NCBI GenBank assembly: GCA_019237515.1
Contig: JAFAGX010000369.1
Location: 1-8,971, forward strand
Reading direction: 5' to 3'
DNA from: Acidobacteriaceae bacterium
GTDB taxonomy: Bacteria; Acidobacteriota; Terriglobia; Terriglobales; SbA1
DNA length: 8,971 nt
Shown: positions 1-6,046 of the stretch, piece after piece
Numbering within the stretch: the stretch's first letter is position 1
Layout of the letters: every line of letters starts with the position of its first letter
Program-made: the position numbers and the translations under genes
Notes under the pieces: generated by a model
What the model saw: only the letters and a program-made list of their open reading frames with translations
Told to the model about the DNA's origin: nothing
Database searches by the model: none

Positions 1-7
1 TTTTTGC

Positions 8-29
8 TGTCCGCCGTTTGTCCGCCGTT
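8..29. repeat. 11-bp perfect tandem duplication
   Basis: The unit TGTCCGCCGTT occurs twice head to tail (8-18 and 19-29) with no mismatch. It lies at the left edge of a stretch that by my count is about 42 % GC over bases 1-120, lower than the genes to the right. Its function is unknown. It could be an arm-type site or part of a gene tail of an integrated element, given the tRNA fragment just downstream, but nothing in the window proves that. Confidence 0.6.
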
Positions 30-133
30 AAGAAACAACACATCAGAAACCACGCAAAAATCAGGCAAATTTCATCACGATTTATGCGTACTCGCAAAGG
101 CTAAGTACCTGAAAAGAAATGATGACTAACGCA

Positions 134-178
134 TTCGTAATCGGCAGGTCAATGGTTCAAGTCCGTTCGTCGGCTCCA
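134..178 (+). tRNA. 3' fragment of tRNA-Thr (anticodon CGT), probable attachment-site remnant
   Basis: The segment reads as anticodon loop TTCGTAA (134-140, anticodon CGT), 3' anticodon stem TCGGC, variable loop AGGTC, T-stem AATGG, T-loop TTCAAGT, T-stem CCGTT, 3' acceptor strand CGTCGGC, discriminator T and an encoded CCA (176-178). The T-stem pairs fully with one G-T wobble. The five bases before the loop (ACGCA) do not pair with TCGGC, and no 5' acceptor strand GCCGACG or D-arm is found upstream. The homology therefore begins at about the anticodon loop, so this is not a working tRNA. Loss of the 5' half at this point is typical of att sites left when integrases recombine in the 3' half of a tRNA gene. 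The intact tRNA-Thr would lie to the left, outside the window. Confidence 0.75.
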
Positions 179-381
179 GCTTTTCGAATGTCATAATCCA
201 CGCACCGATTACGACTCTGCTTCGCACATAGGCTCGCGCGTATCTCGGCGGTTCGTTGAAAACGCTTGACTCCTAATATCGCCTCCCTTGATAGCTGCTA
301 TAGATATTTTGAATTTCCGTGAAATGCGACTAAGCATTAGAGTACGGCAAAGTTCACAGGGCGTTCTTCCAAGGGGAACCC
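179..381. other. Non-coding leader region upstream of the small exported protein
   Basis: This completes the roughly 380-base gene-free left end. I see no convincing gene. It carries TTGACT at 266-271, TTGATA at 288-293 and an extended -10-like TGCTATAGAT at 296-305, but no pair of these has ideal spacing. A promoter for the gene at 382 probably lies here, though its exact elements are uncertain. A good ribosome binding site, AAGGGG, lies at 371-376. Confidence 0.4.
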
Positions 382-723
382 ATGAAGAAACCGATACTGC
401 TGGCCAGCGTGACGGTTGTATTTATCTTTTCCTTCGCCGCAGCGGCGCAAGATGTCTCCCGCTCTCCGAAACTTTCGGCTGGCCACACAGCCAAAGTGAT
501 TCGTGTTGCCGGGAGGCTTAGTAATGACGGAAAAACACTTTCCGACGAAAGAGACCACAGGGTGTGGAAGATCGCTAACTCAGACCTCTTAACTGGCTAT
601 GAGGGCCAGGAGCTTATGTTGCGCGGTCGAGCGGGAACCGAAGCAAACTGGTTCGAAGTGATGTCAGTCAAAGCTCAGCGAACATACACCGCGAACTGGG
701 GCGACTCCGCATTTCGGCGGTAG
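382..723 (+). CDS. Small exported protein of unknown function (113 aa)
   Basis: I do not recognise a named function. The N-terminus is a clear signal peptide: MKK, a hydrophobic core to about residue 19, and a likely cleavage after the AAAAQ stretch near residues 19-23. The mature part of about 90 residues is mostly predicted beta strand, with a central VAGRLSNDGKTL stretch (42-53), then VWKIAN (61-66) and ELMLRGRAG (77-85). That layout (strand, short turn, 'the rest is a salt or water exposed loop', strand) resembles small periplasmic OB-like or DUF5818-type proteins often seen in Acidobacteriota; the family match is from memory and unproven. There are no cysteines and no catalytic motif. 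AAGGGG at 371-376, five bases before the ATG, supports this start. It stands alone, convergent with folP (28-base gap), and has no visible link to the hyp genes. Confidence 0.7.
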   Translation: MKKPILLASVTVVFIFSFAAAAQDVSRSPKLSAGHTAKVIRVAGRLSNDGKTLSDERDHRVWKIANSDLLTGYEGQELMLRGRAGTEANWFEVMSVKAQRTYTANWGDSAFRR

Positions 724-751
724 GACGCGTTAAGTTCTAATTTCGCAGGAT

Positions 752-1675
752 TTAGTTCACAACTATATCGGCAATTTTCGCCGCATCGGCGCAAACCCTG
801 ACATCGTGAGTGCGAATAATGTGTGCACCCCGAAGAATAAGTGCGGTTTCCATTGCCACCGTTCCGATCGCACGTTCTGCCACCGGAGCATCATGACCAT
901 TTCTGGCCAGAGCCCGTCCGACAAACGATTTTCGTGAAACACCGACCAATAATGGATACCGCAGCTCGTGGAATTCGTCGAAACGTTTGAGCAACGGGTA
1001 ATTTCCCTCGAAGCTTTTGCCGAATCCAAAACCGGGATCGAGCACCAGGCGTTCTCGCTTAATTCCGCCTAGCGTGGCGACATTCGCCCAATCGCGCAGT
1101 TCGCGTTTGACCAAAACCACGATGTCTGGCTCCTCAGGAAGATTGCGCCAGTCTTCCGGAGTGCCGCGCATATGCATCAATACCGCTCCACATTGCAGGG
1201 ACGCAAGAGTCTTGATCATCTGGGGGTCCCAGCGAAAGCCGCTTACATCGTTCACGATCTCCGCCCCAACTTCCACCGCGGCCTTAGCAACGTTCGCCTT
1301 GTAGGTGTCTATGGAAACGATTGCCTGAGGACGTTGTTGCTTCATGGCACGGATCACGGGAATGACGCGCTTGAGTTCTTCCTCTTCCGTGACCGCCTTC
1401 TTCGTTTCCTTTTTCGTAGACGCCGAAACATCCGCCTGTGTGCGATTTTCCAACATTACCGCAGCTCCTGGACGGGTCGACTCTCCACCAACGTCGACGA
1501 TATCTGCGCCGTCTTTCAGTAACTGCAAACCATATTCAATTGCGCGTTCGGGGGCGAGATATTGCGCGCCGTCCGAAAAGGAGTCCGGAGTAACATTGAG
1601 TACTCCCATAATCAATGTTCGTTTCCCGAGTTGCAGACGACGCGTTCCGAGATTCCATTCGAATACGGGGCGCAT
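752..1675 (-). CDS. folP: Dihydropteroate synthase
   Basis: FolP condenses 6-hydroxymethyl-7,8-dihydropterin diphosphate with p-aminobenzoate to give 7,8-dihydropteroate in cytosolic folate synthesis, and is the sulfonamide target. Numbered from the ATG at 1675, the TIM-barrel signatures appear in order: MGVLNVTPDSFSDG (about 23-36), VDVGGESTRPGA (about 60-71), VSIDTYK (about 120-126), EIVNDVSGF (about 139-147), LDPGFGFGK (about 212-220), VGVSRKSF (about 245-252) and RTHDV near the C-terminus (about 288-292). The product is 307 aa, longer than the usual 270-285, because a Lys/Glu/Thr-rich insert of about 20 residues follows STRPGA. The frame is open to another ATG at 1744, which would add 23 residues without similarity to the family; neither start has a Shine-Dalgarno. 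I prefer 1675, because the protein then opens just ahead of the conserved core. The gene is divergent from dacB. Confidence 0.95.
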   Translation of the reverse strand: MRPVFEWNLGTRRLQLGKRTLIMGVLNVTPDSFSDGAQYLAPERAIEYGLQLLKDGADIVDVGGESTRPGAAVMLENRTQADVSASTKKETKKAVTEEEELKRVIPVIRAMKQQRPQAIVSIDTYKANVAKAAVEVGAEIVNDVSGFRWDPQMIKTLASLQCGAVLMHMRGTPEDWRNLPEEPDIVVLVKRELRDWANVATLGGIKRERLVLDPGFGFGKSFEGNYPLLKRFDEFHELRYPLLVGVSRKSFVGRALARNGHDAPVAERAIGTVAMETALILRGAHIIRTHDVRVCADAAKIADIVVN

Positions 1676-1688
1676 TCGGCTGATTCTA
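1676..1688 (-). promoter_or_regulatory. Candidate -10 element for folP
   Basis: On the minus strand TAGAAT (bases 1688-1683) matches the -10 consensus at five of six positions and would start transcription at about 1676, directly before the ATG ending at 1675. This fits a leaderless folP mRNA and the missing ribosome binding site. No good -35 was found, so support is weak. Confidence 0.3.
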
Positions 1689-1767
1689 AACCCTTCAGTA
1701 CGATGGCGAGACAGCTGTGCGACACCGGATTGGTAATTAACCATGGCGCGATGTCTGCACGCGCCGG

Positions 1768-1776
1768 TGCTACAAT
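1768..1776 (+). promoter_or_regulatory. Extended -10 promoter element of dacB
   Basis: TGCTACAAT (TG at 1768-1769, TACAAT at 1771-1776) is an extended -10 matching TGn-TATAAT with one change. Transcription would start near 1783, about six bases before the dacB ATG at 1789. No recognisable -35 lies 16-18 bases upstream, which is tolerated for extended -10 promoters. Confidence 0.5.
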
Positions 1777-1788
1777 CGACCTACTCAG

Positions 1789-3348
1789 ATGTTCCGGAAA
1801 CGCGCCTGTTTCGCAGCGGTTCTTTGCCTGTTCCTGGCGGCTGAACTGCAGGCATCCTCCCGCAATTCCCTGAGCAAGCGAATTGACTCGGTGCTGGCCA
1901 GCCCCGACCTGGAGCGAGGATTTTGGGGTATTGAGGTCGTTTCGCTTGAAACTGGAAAAACCGTTTACTCGCAAAACGCCGATAAGCTGTTTACCCCCGC
2001 TTCCAACACCAAGCTCTTTACCACGGCAGCGGCGCTGGCATTAATTGGACCAAGCTACACGTTCCGCACAACGGTCGAAACCAATGGTACGTTGGACAAG
2101 TATGGACGGCTCACCGGAGATCTCACGCTGATCGGGCGAGGCGATCCCAATCTCTCTGGGCGCGAATTACCTTATTTATTGCATACACAGCGCAATGATC
2201 ACCCCATTCAGGTGCTTGAGCAACTGGCAGACGCCTTGGTGCAAAAAGGAGTGAAGTACATTGACGGTGACGTGATTGCTGACGATTCCTACTTTGCATT
2301 TGAGCGCTATGGAGAGGGCTGGAGCCAGGATGATCTTGTGCTGGCTGATGGCGCGCCAGTTTCCGCGCTCACCATCAATGACAACGTGGTGTTTGTCAAT
2401 CTGCTTCCGGCAGATCGTGCTGGCGAGCGTGCCTTCGTCACAGTTACTCCTTTTGCTGATTATTATTCGGTGGACAATCGCATCATTACAACTCCCGCAG
2501 GAACGACTCGCAAGATCTTCATCAATCGAGAGCCAGGTTCGACGCTGCTAACGCTTTGGGGCAACATGCCGCTCGACGACGCGGGCGCCAATGAGGCGTT
2601 AGCTATCGAGAACCCGGCGGACTTCGCCGCGGCGCTCTTTCGTCAGCTTCTTGAGAATCGCGGGATTGTGATTTATGGCAAACAGCGTAGCCGTCACACG
2701 GAACTGGCCAGCCTTTCGACTCTTACAGTGACCGCCGTCGCTCCCGCCCGCGGTGGTGAAGAGATGTCCCGCCCATCGATCACCCAGTCACTGGTTCTGG
2801 CAAGTCATGAATCGAAACCTCTGATCGAAGATGTGCGGGTGATCAACAAGGTCAGCCAAAACTTGCACGCTGAAATCCTGTTGCGGCTTTTGGGACGCGA
2901 AAAAGGCACGGCGGGAACTGTAGAAGGCGGACTTGAGGTGTTGCAAGGCTTCTTGCACCAAGCGGGGATCTCGCCCGATGAATACGTTTTCTATGATGGT
3001 TCGGGCTTATCGCGGCAAAATCTGGTGTCGCCGCACGCCATTGTTCAGTTGTTATCCTATGCGGCGGTACAGCCCTGGGGTGATAGCTTTCGTGACACTA
3101 TGCCGGTAGCCGGGGTCGACGGTTCCTTATCGGACCGTTTTTCTATGCTCGATCCCCGAGCCCACGTTTATGGCAAGACAGGATCTCTTGGGGGAGTTAA
3201 GACGCTCTCCGGCTATGCAACTACCGTAAAAGGGCACCAGGTCGCATTTTCCATTCTCTCCAACAATTTCAATCTCCCTAATAAGCGCGTGCTGGATACG
3301 ATTGACGAAATCGTGGAAGCGATTGTCGACGACGACGCGAAGAAATAG
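1789..3348 (+). CDS. dacB: D-alanyl-D-alanine carboxypeptidase/endopeptidase (PBP4 family, peptidase S13)
   Basis: This penicillin-binding protein trims the terminal D-Ala of peptidoglycan stem peptides and cleaves D-Ala-mDAP cross-links in the periplasm. Residues 1-22 are a signal peptide (MFRKR, a hydrophobic stretch, cleavage near LQA-S). All three active-site motifs are present: SNTK with nucleophile Ser72 and Lys75, SQN at 356-358, and KTG at 463-465. The long stretch between SNTK and SQN is the extra domain typical of class C PBP4 proteins, and the total of 519 aa fits the family. The start is fixed by the signal peptide: an in-frame stop lies at 1738 and no alternative start codon is found between it and 1789. 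No Shine-Dalgarno precedes it, and the -10 element predicts a leader of only a few bases. The gene is divergent from folP and followed by a weak terminator. Confidence 0.95.
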   Translation: MFRKRACFAAVLCLFLAAELQASSRNSLSKRIDSVLASPDLERGFWGIEVVSLETGKTVYSQNADKLFTPASNTKLFTTAAALALIGPSYTFRTTVETNGTLDKYGRLTGDLTLIGRGDPNLSGRELPYLLHTQRNDHPIQVLEQLADALVQKGVKYIDGDVIADDSYFAFERYGEGWSQDDLVLADGAPVSALTINDNVVFVNLLPADRAGERAFVTVTPFADYYSVDNRIITTPAGTTRKIFINREPGSTLLTLWGNMPLDDAGANEALAIENPADFAAALFRQLLENRGIVIYGKQRSRHTELASLSTLTVTAVAPARGGEEMSRPSITQSLVLASHESKPLIEDVRVINKVSQNLHAEILLRLLGREKGTAGTVEGGLEVLQGFLHQAGISPDEYVFYDGSGLSRQNLVSPHAIVQLLSYAAVQPWGDSFRDTMPVAGVDGSLSDRFSMLDPRAHVYGKTGSLGGVKTLSGYATTVKGHQVAFSILSNNFNLPNKRVLDTIDEIVEAIVDDDAKK

Positions 3349-3362
3349 TTTCGGACCACCAT

Positions 3363-3433
3363 TTGCGTAAATAAGTCATTCCGACAAGCAATCGTTTTTT
3401 TTGCAAGCGCATGGCCTCCAAACCATGATTTTT
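3363..3433 (+). terminator. Weak candidate terminator region after dacB
   Basis: There are two poor hairpins with T-tracts. The first is TTGC (3363-3366) with GCAA (3388-3391), enclosing GTC/GAC (3375-3377 and 3383-3385), followed by eight T at 3395-3402. The second is CATGG (3410-3414) with CCATG (3423-3427), followed by A and five T. Neither is a strong intrinsic terminator alone, but they lie between two separately controlled units. Confidence 0.35.
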
Positions 3434-3446
3434 CGTCACTCCGAAC

Positions 3447-3462
3447 TGTGTCCTGCATCACA
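3447..3462 (+). promoter_or_regulatory. CRP/FNR-family-like operator upstream of hypC
   Basis: TGTGT-N6-TCACA matches the CRP consensus TGTGA-N6-TCACA at 9 of 10 positions and forms a CTGTG-N8-CACAG palindrome (3446-3463). Its centre at 3454.5 is about 42 bases before the transcription start predicted from the -10 at 3485-3490, the class II activator position. The regulator is inferred by motif only and is not encoded in the window. Confidence 0.45.
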
Positions 3463-3481
3463 GAATCGCCGTACGGACCAG

Positions 3482-3490
3482 TGCTGTACT
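3482..3490 (+). promoter_or_regulatory. Candidate extended -10 of the hypC promoter
   Basis: TGCTGTACT has TG at 3482-3483 and a hexamer TGTACT (3485-3490) matching the -10 consensus at four of six positions. It predicts transcription from about 3497, giving a leader of roughly 14 bases to the GTG at 3511. No -35 is evident; the CRP-like site occupies that region. Confidence 0.35.
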
Positions 3491-3510
3491 AGGCCGCGAT
3501 GAGTTTCCCC

Positions 3511-3765
3511 GTGTGCCTGGCAATCCCCGGAAAGATTCTTGAAATCCACCAGCAAGGTGGTTTGCGCTCCGCCCGCGTCCAGTTCGGTGGTATCGTGCGC
3601 CAGGTTTCCCTGGATTTCGTGCCTGAAGCCGGCCTGAATGACTATGTCATGGTCCATGTTGGTTTTGCCATCAGCCGAGTAGACCCCTTCGAGGCGGATC
3701 GAACCTATAAGCTTCTGCAAGAAATGGGGATGATCGAACAAGAACTCACAACCACCGATGCCTAA
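3511..3765 (+). CDS. hypC: [NiFe] hydrogenase maturation chaperone HypC
   Basis: HypC is the small chaperone that works with HypD in building the Fe(CN)2CO group and carries it to the hydrogenase large-subunit precursor. The family hallmark is an N-terminal Met-Cys-Leu-Ala-x-Pro-Gly, where Cys2 becomes the iron/HypD-binding residue. Here GTG at 3511 is followed directly by CLAIPGK, so the GTG is taken as the start (84 aa), even though an in-frame ATG lies four codons upstream at 3499. Further family segments are ARVQFGG (21-27), a V-x-L strand (about 32-34), and YVMVHVGFAIS (45-55) with the conserved His49. The OB-like barrel and C-terminal helix (DPFEADRTYKLL) complete it. It is the first gene of the hyp cluster, 117 bases before hypD, and is preceded by a CRP-like site and extended -10. 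Confidence 0.93.
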   Translation: MCLAIPGKILEIHQQGGLRSARVQFGGIVRQVSLDFVPEAGLNDYVMVHVGFAISRVDPFEADRTYKLLQEMGMIEQELTTTDA

Positions 3766-3792
3766 GCGGGCCAGCCGTTCTCACGTTCTTCC

Positions 3793-3819
3793 TCACATTC
3801 CCATGTGACATCCATCACC
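3793..3819 (+). promoter_or_regulatory. CRP/FNR-family-like operator cluster upstream of hypD
   Basis: TGTGA-N6-TCACC (3804-3819) matches the CRP consensus at 9 of 10 positions. A further half-site, TCACA at 3793, makes a perfect palindrome TCACAT-TCCC-ATGTGA (3793-3808) with the first half. Half-sites therefore start at 3793, 3804 and 3815, exactly 11 bases apart, about one helical turn. The main site's centre (3811.5) lies 41.5 bases before the start predicted from TAGAGT at 3841-3846. The binding protein is inferred. Confidence 0.45.
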
Positions 3820-3840
3820 GTGGCTATGTTCACTGCTGGC

Positions 3841-3846
3841 TAGAGT
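3841..3846 (+). promoter_or_regulatory. Candidate -10 of an internal hypD promoter
   Basis: TAGAGT matches the -10 consensus at four of six positions. On its own it is weak; it is listed because its spacing to the upstream CRP-like site fits a class II activated promoter starting near 3853, and because the 117-base gap suggests hypD may have its own promoter. Confidence 0.25.
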
Positions 3847-3863
3847 TGTTGACGGGCTCATTT

Positions 3864-3940
3864 TCTCGCCCAGCAGACCGCCATGAAATACCTCGATGAA
3901 TATCGGGATGAGCGCATCGCCCGGAATCTGCTGGGCGAGA
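3864..3940 (+). repeat. Perfect 14-bp inverted repeat bracketing the hypD start codon
   Basis: TCTCGCCCAGCAGA (3864-3877) is the exact reverse complement of TCTGCTGGGCGAGA (3927-3940). The 49-base loop contains the hypD ATG (3883-3885). In the mRNA the left arm would cover the stretch from 19 to 6 bases before the start codon, where ribosomes bind. The right arm is coding sequence for part of the HypD N-terminal helix. Confidence 0.6.
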
Positions 3941-4998
3941 TCCGGCTCCGGACCACACGTCCCTGGGTGCTGATGGAAATCTGTGGCGGGCAGACGCACA
4001 CGATCATGCGCTATGGCATCGACGAACTGCTGCCAAGCGGGCTTGAACTCGTCCACGGCCCGGGATGTCCGGTTTGCGTCACGCCGTTGGAGACGATCGA
4101 TAAGGCCATTGCACTCGCATCACGCCCCGACGTGATCCTGGTTTCATATGGAGACATGCTGCGAGTTCCAGGCTCACATTCCGACCTGTTCCGGGCCAGA
4201 GCTGAAGGCGGCGACGTACGAATCGCATACTCCTCGATGGAAGCGGTAAAACTCGCCCGGGCCAATCCGGACCGTCATGTCGTTTTCTTGGCAATTGGCT
4301 TCGAAACTACTGCTCCGGCCAATGCCATGGCCGCCTGGCAAGCAAAGCGGGAAGGCCTCAATAATTTTTCCATGCTGGTTTCGCACGTCCTTGTTCCACC
4401 GGCAATTCGGGCGTTAATGGTTTCAGAGACGAATCGGGTCCAGGGCTTCATCGCGCCCGGCCATGTTTGCACGGTTATGGGCTGTGGCGAATATGAGCAA
4501 CTCGTCCGAGATTTTCGCATTCCGATCGTGGTCGGTGGATTCGAGCCCGTTGATCTCCTGGAAGCAATTCTGATGCTGGTTCAACAATTGGAGAGAGGGG
4601 AAGCAAAACTCGAGAACCAGTACGTTCGTTCGGTCAGCTACACAGGTAATTTGCCAGCGCAGCACATCATGTCGGAAGTGTTCGAGGTTGCGAACCAGAA
4701 GTGGCGAGGCATTGGAATGATCCCGCAAAGTGGATTGCGTCTTCGCAAGCAATATGCCGCTTACGATGCCAACCTCGTTTTCGATCTCCGTGAGTTGAGC
4801 GTCGAAGAGCCCGCGGAGTGTTTGAGTGCCCAGGTTCTGCAGGGCCTAAAAAAGCCAACCGAGTGTCCAGCCTTTGGGATGCGTTGTACGCCGGAGAATC
4901 CGCTAGGTGCCCCCATGGTCTCGACCGAAGGTGCTTGTGCCGCTTATTACCACTATCGCCGCCATGTGGCGAGTGAGGAGCTCACCGATGTCAACTAG
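3883..4998 (+). CDS. hypD: [NiFe] hydrogenase maturation iron-sulfur protein HypD
   Basis: HypD is the scaffold, together with HypC, on which the Fe(CN)2CO moiety is built; it carries a 4Fe-4S cluster and accepts cyanide from HypE. Diagnostic motifs in order: CGGQTH with Cys34, GPGCPVC (59-65) with Cys62 and Cys65, GFETTAP (139-145), PGHVCTVMG (192-200), and the C-terminal cluster ligands, among them Cys328, Cys335 and Cys352 ([21 protein letters not shown]). At 371 aa it is full length. The start is fixed by the family-typical MKYLDEYRD opening; no Shine-Dalgarno precedes it, and the site lies in the loop of a 14-bp inverted repeat. It overlaps hypE by 11 bases, a sign of coupled translation. 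No key residue is missing. Confidence 0.97.
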   Translation: MKYLDEYRDERIARNLLGEIRLRTTRPWVLMEICGGQTHTIMRYGIDELLPSGLELVHGPGCPVCVTPLETIDKAIALASRPDVILVSYGDMLRVPGSHSDLFRARAEGGDVRIAYSSMEAVKLARANPDRHVVFLAIGFETTAPANAMAAWQAKREGLNNFSMLVSHVLVPPAIRALMVSETNRVQGFIAPGHVCTVMGCGEYEQLVRDFRIPIVVGGFEPVDLLEAILMLVQQLERGEAKLENQYVRSVSYTGNLPAQHIMSEVFEVANQKWRGIGMIPQSGLRLRKQYAAYDANLVFDLRELSVEEPAECLSAQVLQGLKKPTECPAFGMRCTPENPLGAPMVSTEGACAAYYHYRRHVASEELTDVN

Positions 4999-6043
4999 AT
5001 CTCTTGCCGACTTAATCTGCCCGGCTCCTCTTCCCGCCAACGATACGATCCTGCTCGGACATGGTAGTGGCGGCAAACTCAGCGCCGGACTTCTTCGGGA
5101 TGTTTTTCTGCCGCAATTGAACAACCCGGTCCTCGCACGCCTTGATGATCAGGCAATCCTGAACATCAACGGCCAGCGGTTGGCTTTTACTACGGATTCT
5201 TTCGTGGTTAAACCATTGTTCTTTCCTGGGGGCGACATCGGCGCACTCGCCGTTCATGGAACGATCAATGATCTGGCAATGGGCGGTGCAACTCCGCTGT
5301 TCTTGAGCGCCGCTTTCATTATCGAAGAAGGCTTCGCGATTGACGACCTGCGGCGAATCGTGGCTTCAATGCACCACGCCGCCACGGCCGCGGGTGTCGC
5401 GGTGGTGACTGGCGACACAAAGGTCGTCGAAAGGGGAAAGGGCGACGGTGTTTTCATCAACACGACTGGGATCGGTATCGTGCCCGATTCGCTCGCATTT
5501 TCAGCCGATGGTGCTCAACCGGGAGACAAAGTACTGCTTAGCGGACCTATTGGTGAGCACGGTATTGCCATTCTCGCTCAGCGCGAAGGATTGGAATTTG
5601 AAACCACGATTCAAAGCGACAGCGCGTCGCTCCACACGCTGGTCCACGATATGCTTGCCGTCACTCACCAGATCCGTTGTATGCGCGACCCCACACGCGG
5701 GGGCGTTTCCAGCGCTCTGAATGAAATCGCACAACAATCCCAAGTTGGCATCGAGTTGGAGGAGCGATCCATTCCAGTTCGCGAGGAAGTTCGGGGTGCT
5801 TGCGAAATGTTGGGACTGGATCCCCTCTATGTCGCGAACGAGGGCAAGCTCATTGCCATTGTCGCCCCTGAAGTCGCGCCGGATCTCCTGCAGAGGATGC
5901 GAAAGCATCGCCTGGGACAGGAAGCGCAAATGATCGGAACGGTTAAGGAGGAACATGCTGGGCTGGTGACCATGCGAACTCCCCTGGGCACGACGCGCAT
6001 TGTTGATATGCTTGCCGGCGATCAGTTGCCGAGAATCTGCTGA
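4988..6043 (+). CDS. hypE: Carbamoyl dehydratase HypE
   Basis: HypE receives a carbamoyl group from HypF on its C-terminal Cys and dehydrates it with ATP to a thiocyanate, the source of the cyanide ligands of the hydrogenase iron. It belongs to the PurM/AIR-synthase-like superfamily. Visible features are GHGSGGK (24-30), the nucleotide-binding stretch LDDQAI and TTDSFVV (52-74), [10 protein letters not shown] (94-103), a GDTKVV motif near residues 140-146, DPTRGG in the second half, and the essential C-terminal PRIC ending in Cys351. The start at 4988 is chosen over an upstream in-frame ATG at 4907 because GAGGAG (4975-4980) sits seven bases before it, and because the extra 27 residues would lie wholly over hypD and are unlike the family. 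The length, 351 aa, is typical. hypA follows after three bases. Confidence 0.97.
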   Translation: MSTRSLADLICPAPLPANDTILLGHGSGGKLSAGLLRDVFLPQLNNPVLARLDDQAILNINGQRLAFTTDSFVVKPLFFPGGDIGALAVHGTINDLAMGGATPLFLSAAFIIEEGFAIDDLRRIVASMHHAATAAGVAVVTGDTKVVERGKGDGVFINTTGIGIVPDSLAFSADGAQPGDKVLLSGPIGEHGIAILAQREGLEFETTIQSDSASLHTLVHDMLAVTHQIRCMRDPTRGGVSSALNEIAQQSQVGIELEERSIPVREEVRGACEMLGLDPLYVANEGKLIAIVAPEVAPDLLQRMRKHRLGQEAQMIGTVKEEHAGLVTMRTPLGTTRIVDMLAGDQLPRIC

Positions 6044-6046
6044 ACT

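Noticed and set aside
8..29. Start of a CRISPR array or satellite.
   Set aside because: Only two contiguous 11-bp units without spacers.
1..129. Open frame from the left edge to a TAA at 127-129, a possible C-terminal end of a gene (integrase?).
   Set aside because: About 42 codons without a stop is expected fairly often by chance across six frames, and the translation shows no recognisable motif.
1344..1736. 130-codon open frame on the + strand opposite folP.
   Set aside because: Lies wholly antisense to a clear dihydropteroate synthase; composition looks like a shadow frame.
3849..3854. TTGACG as a -35 element for hypD.
   Set aside because: No -10-like hexamer occurs 16-18 bases downstream.
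4907..4987. N-terminal extension of hypE from ATG 4907.
   Set aside because: The ATG at 4988 has a strong GAGGAG ribosome site and matches the family N-terminus; the extension lies entirely over hypD.
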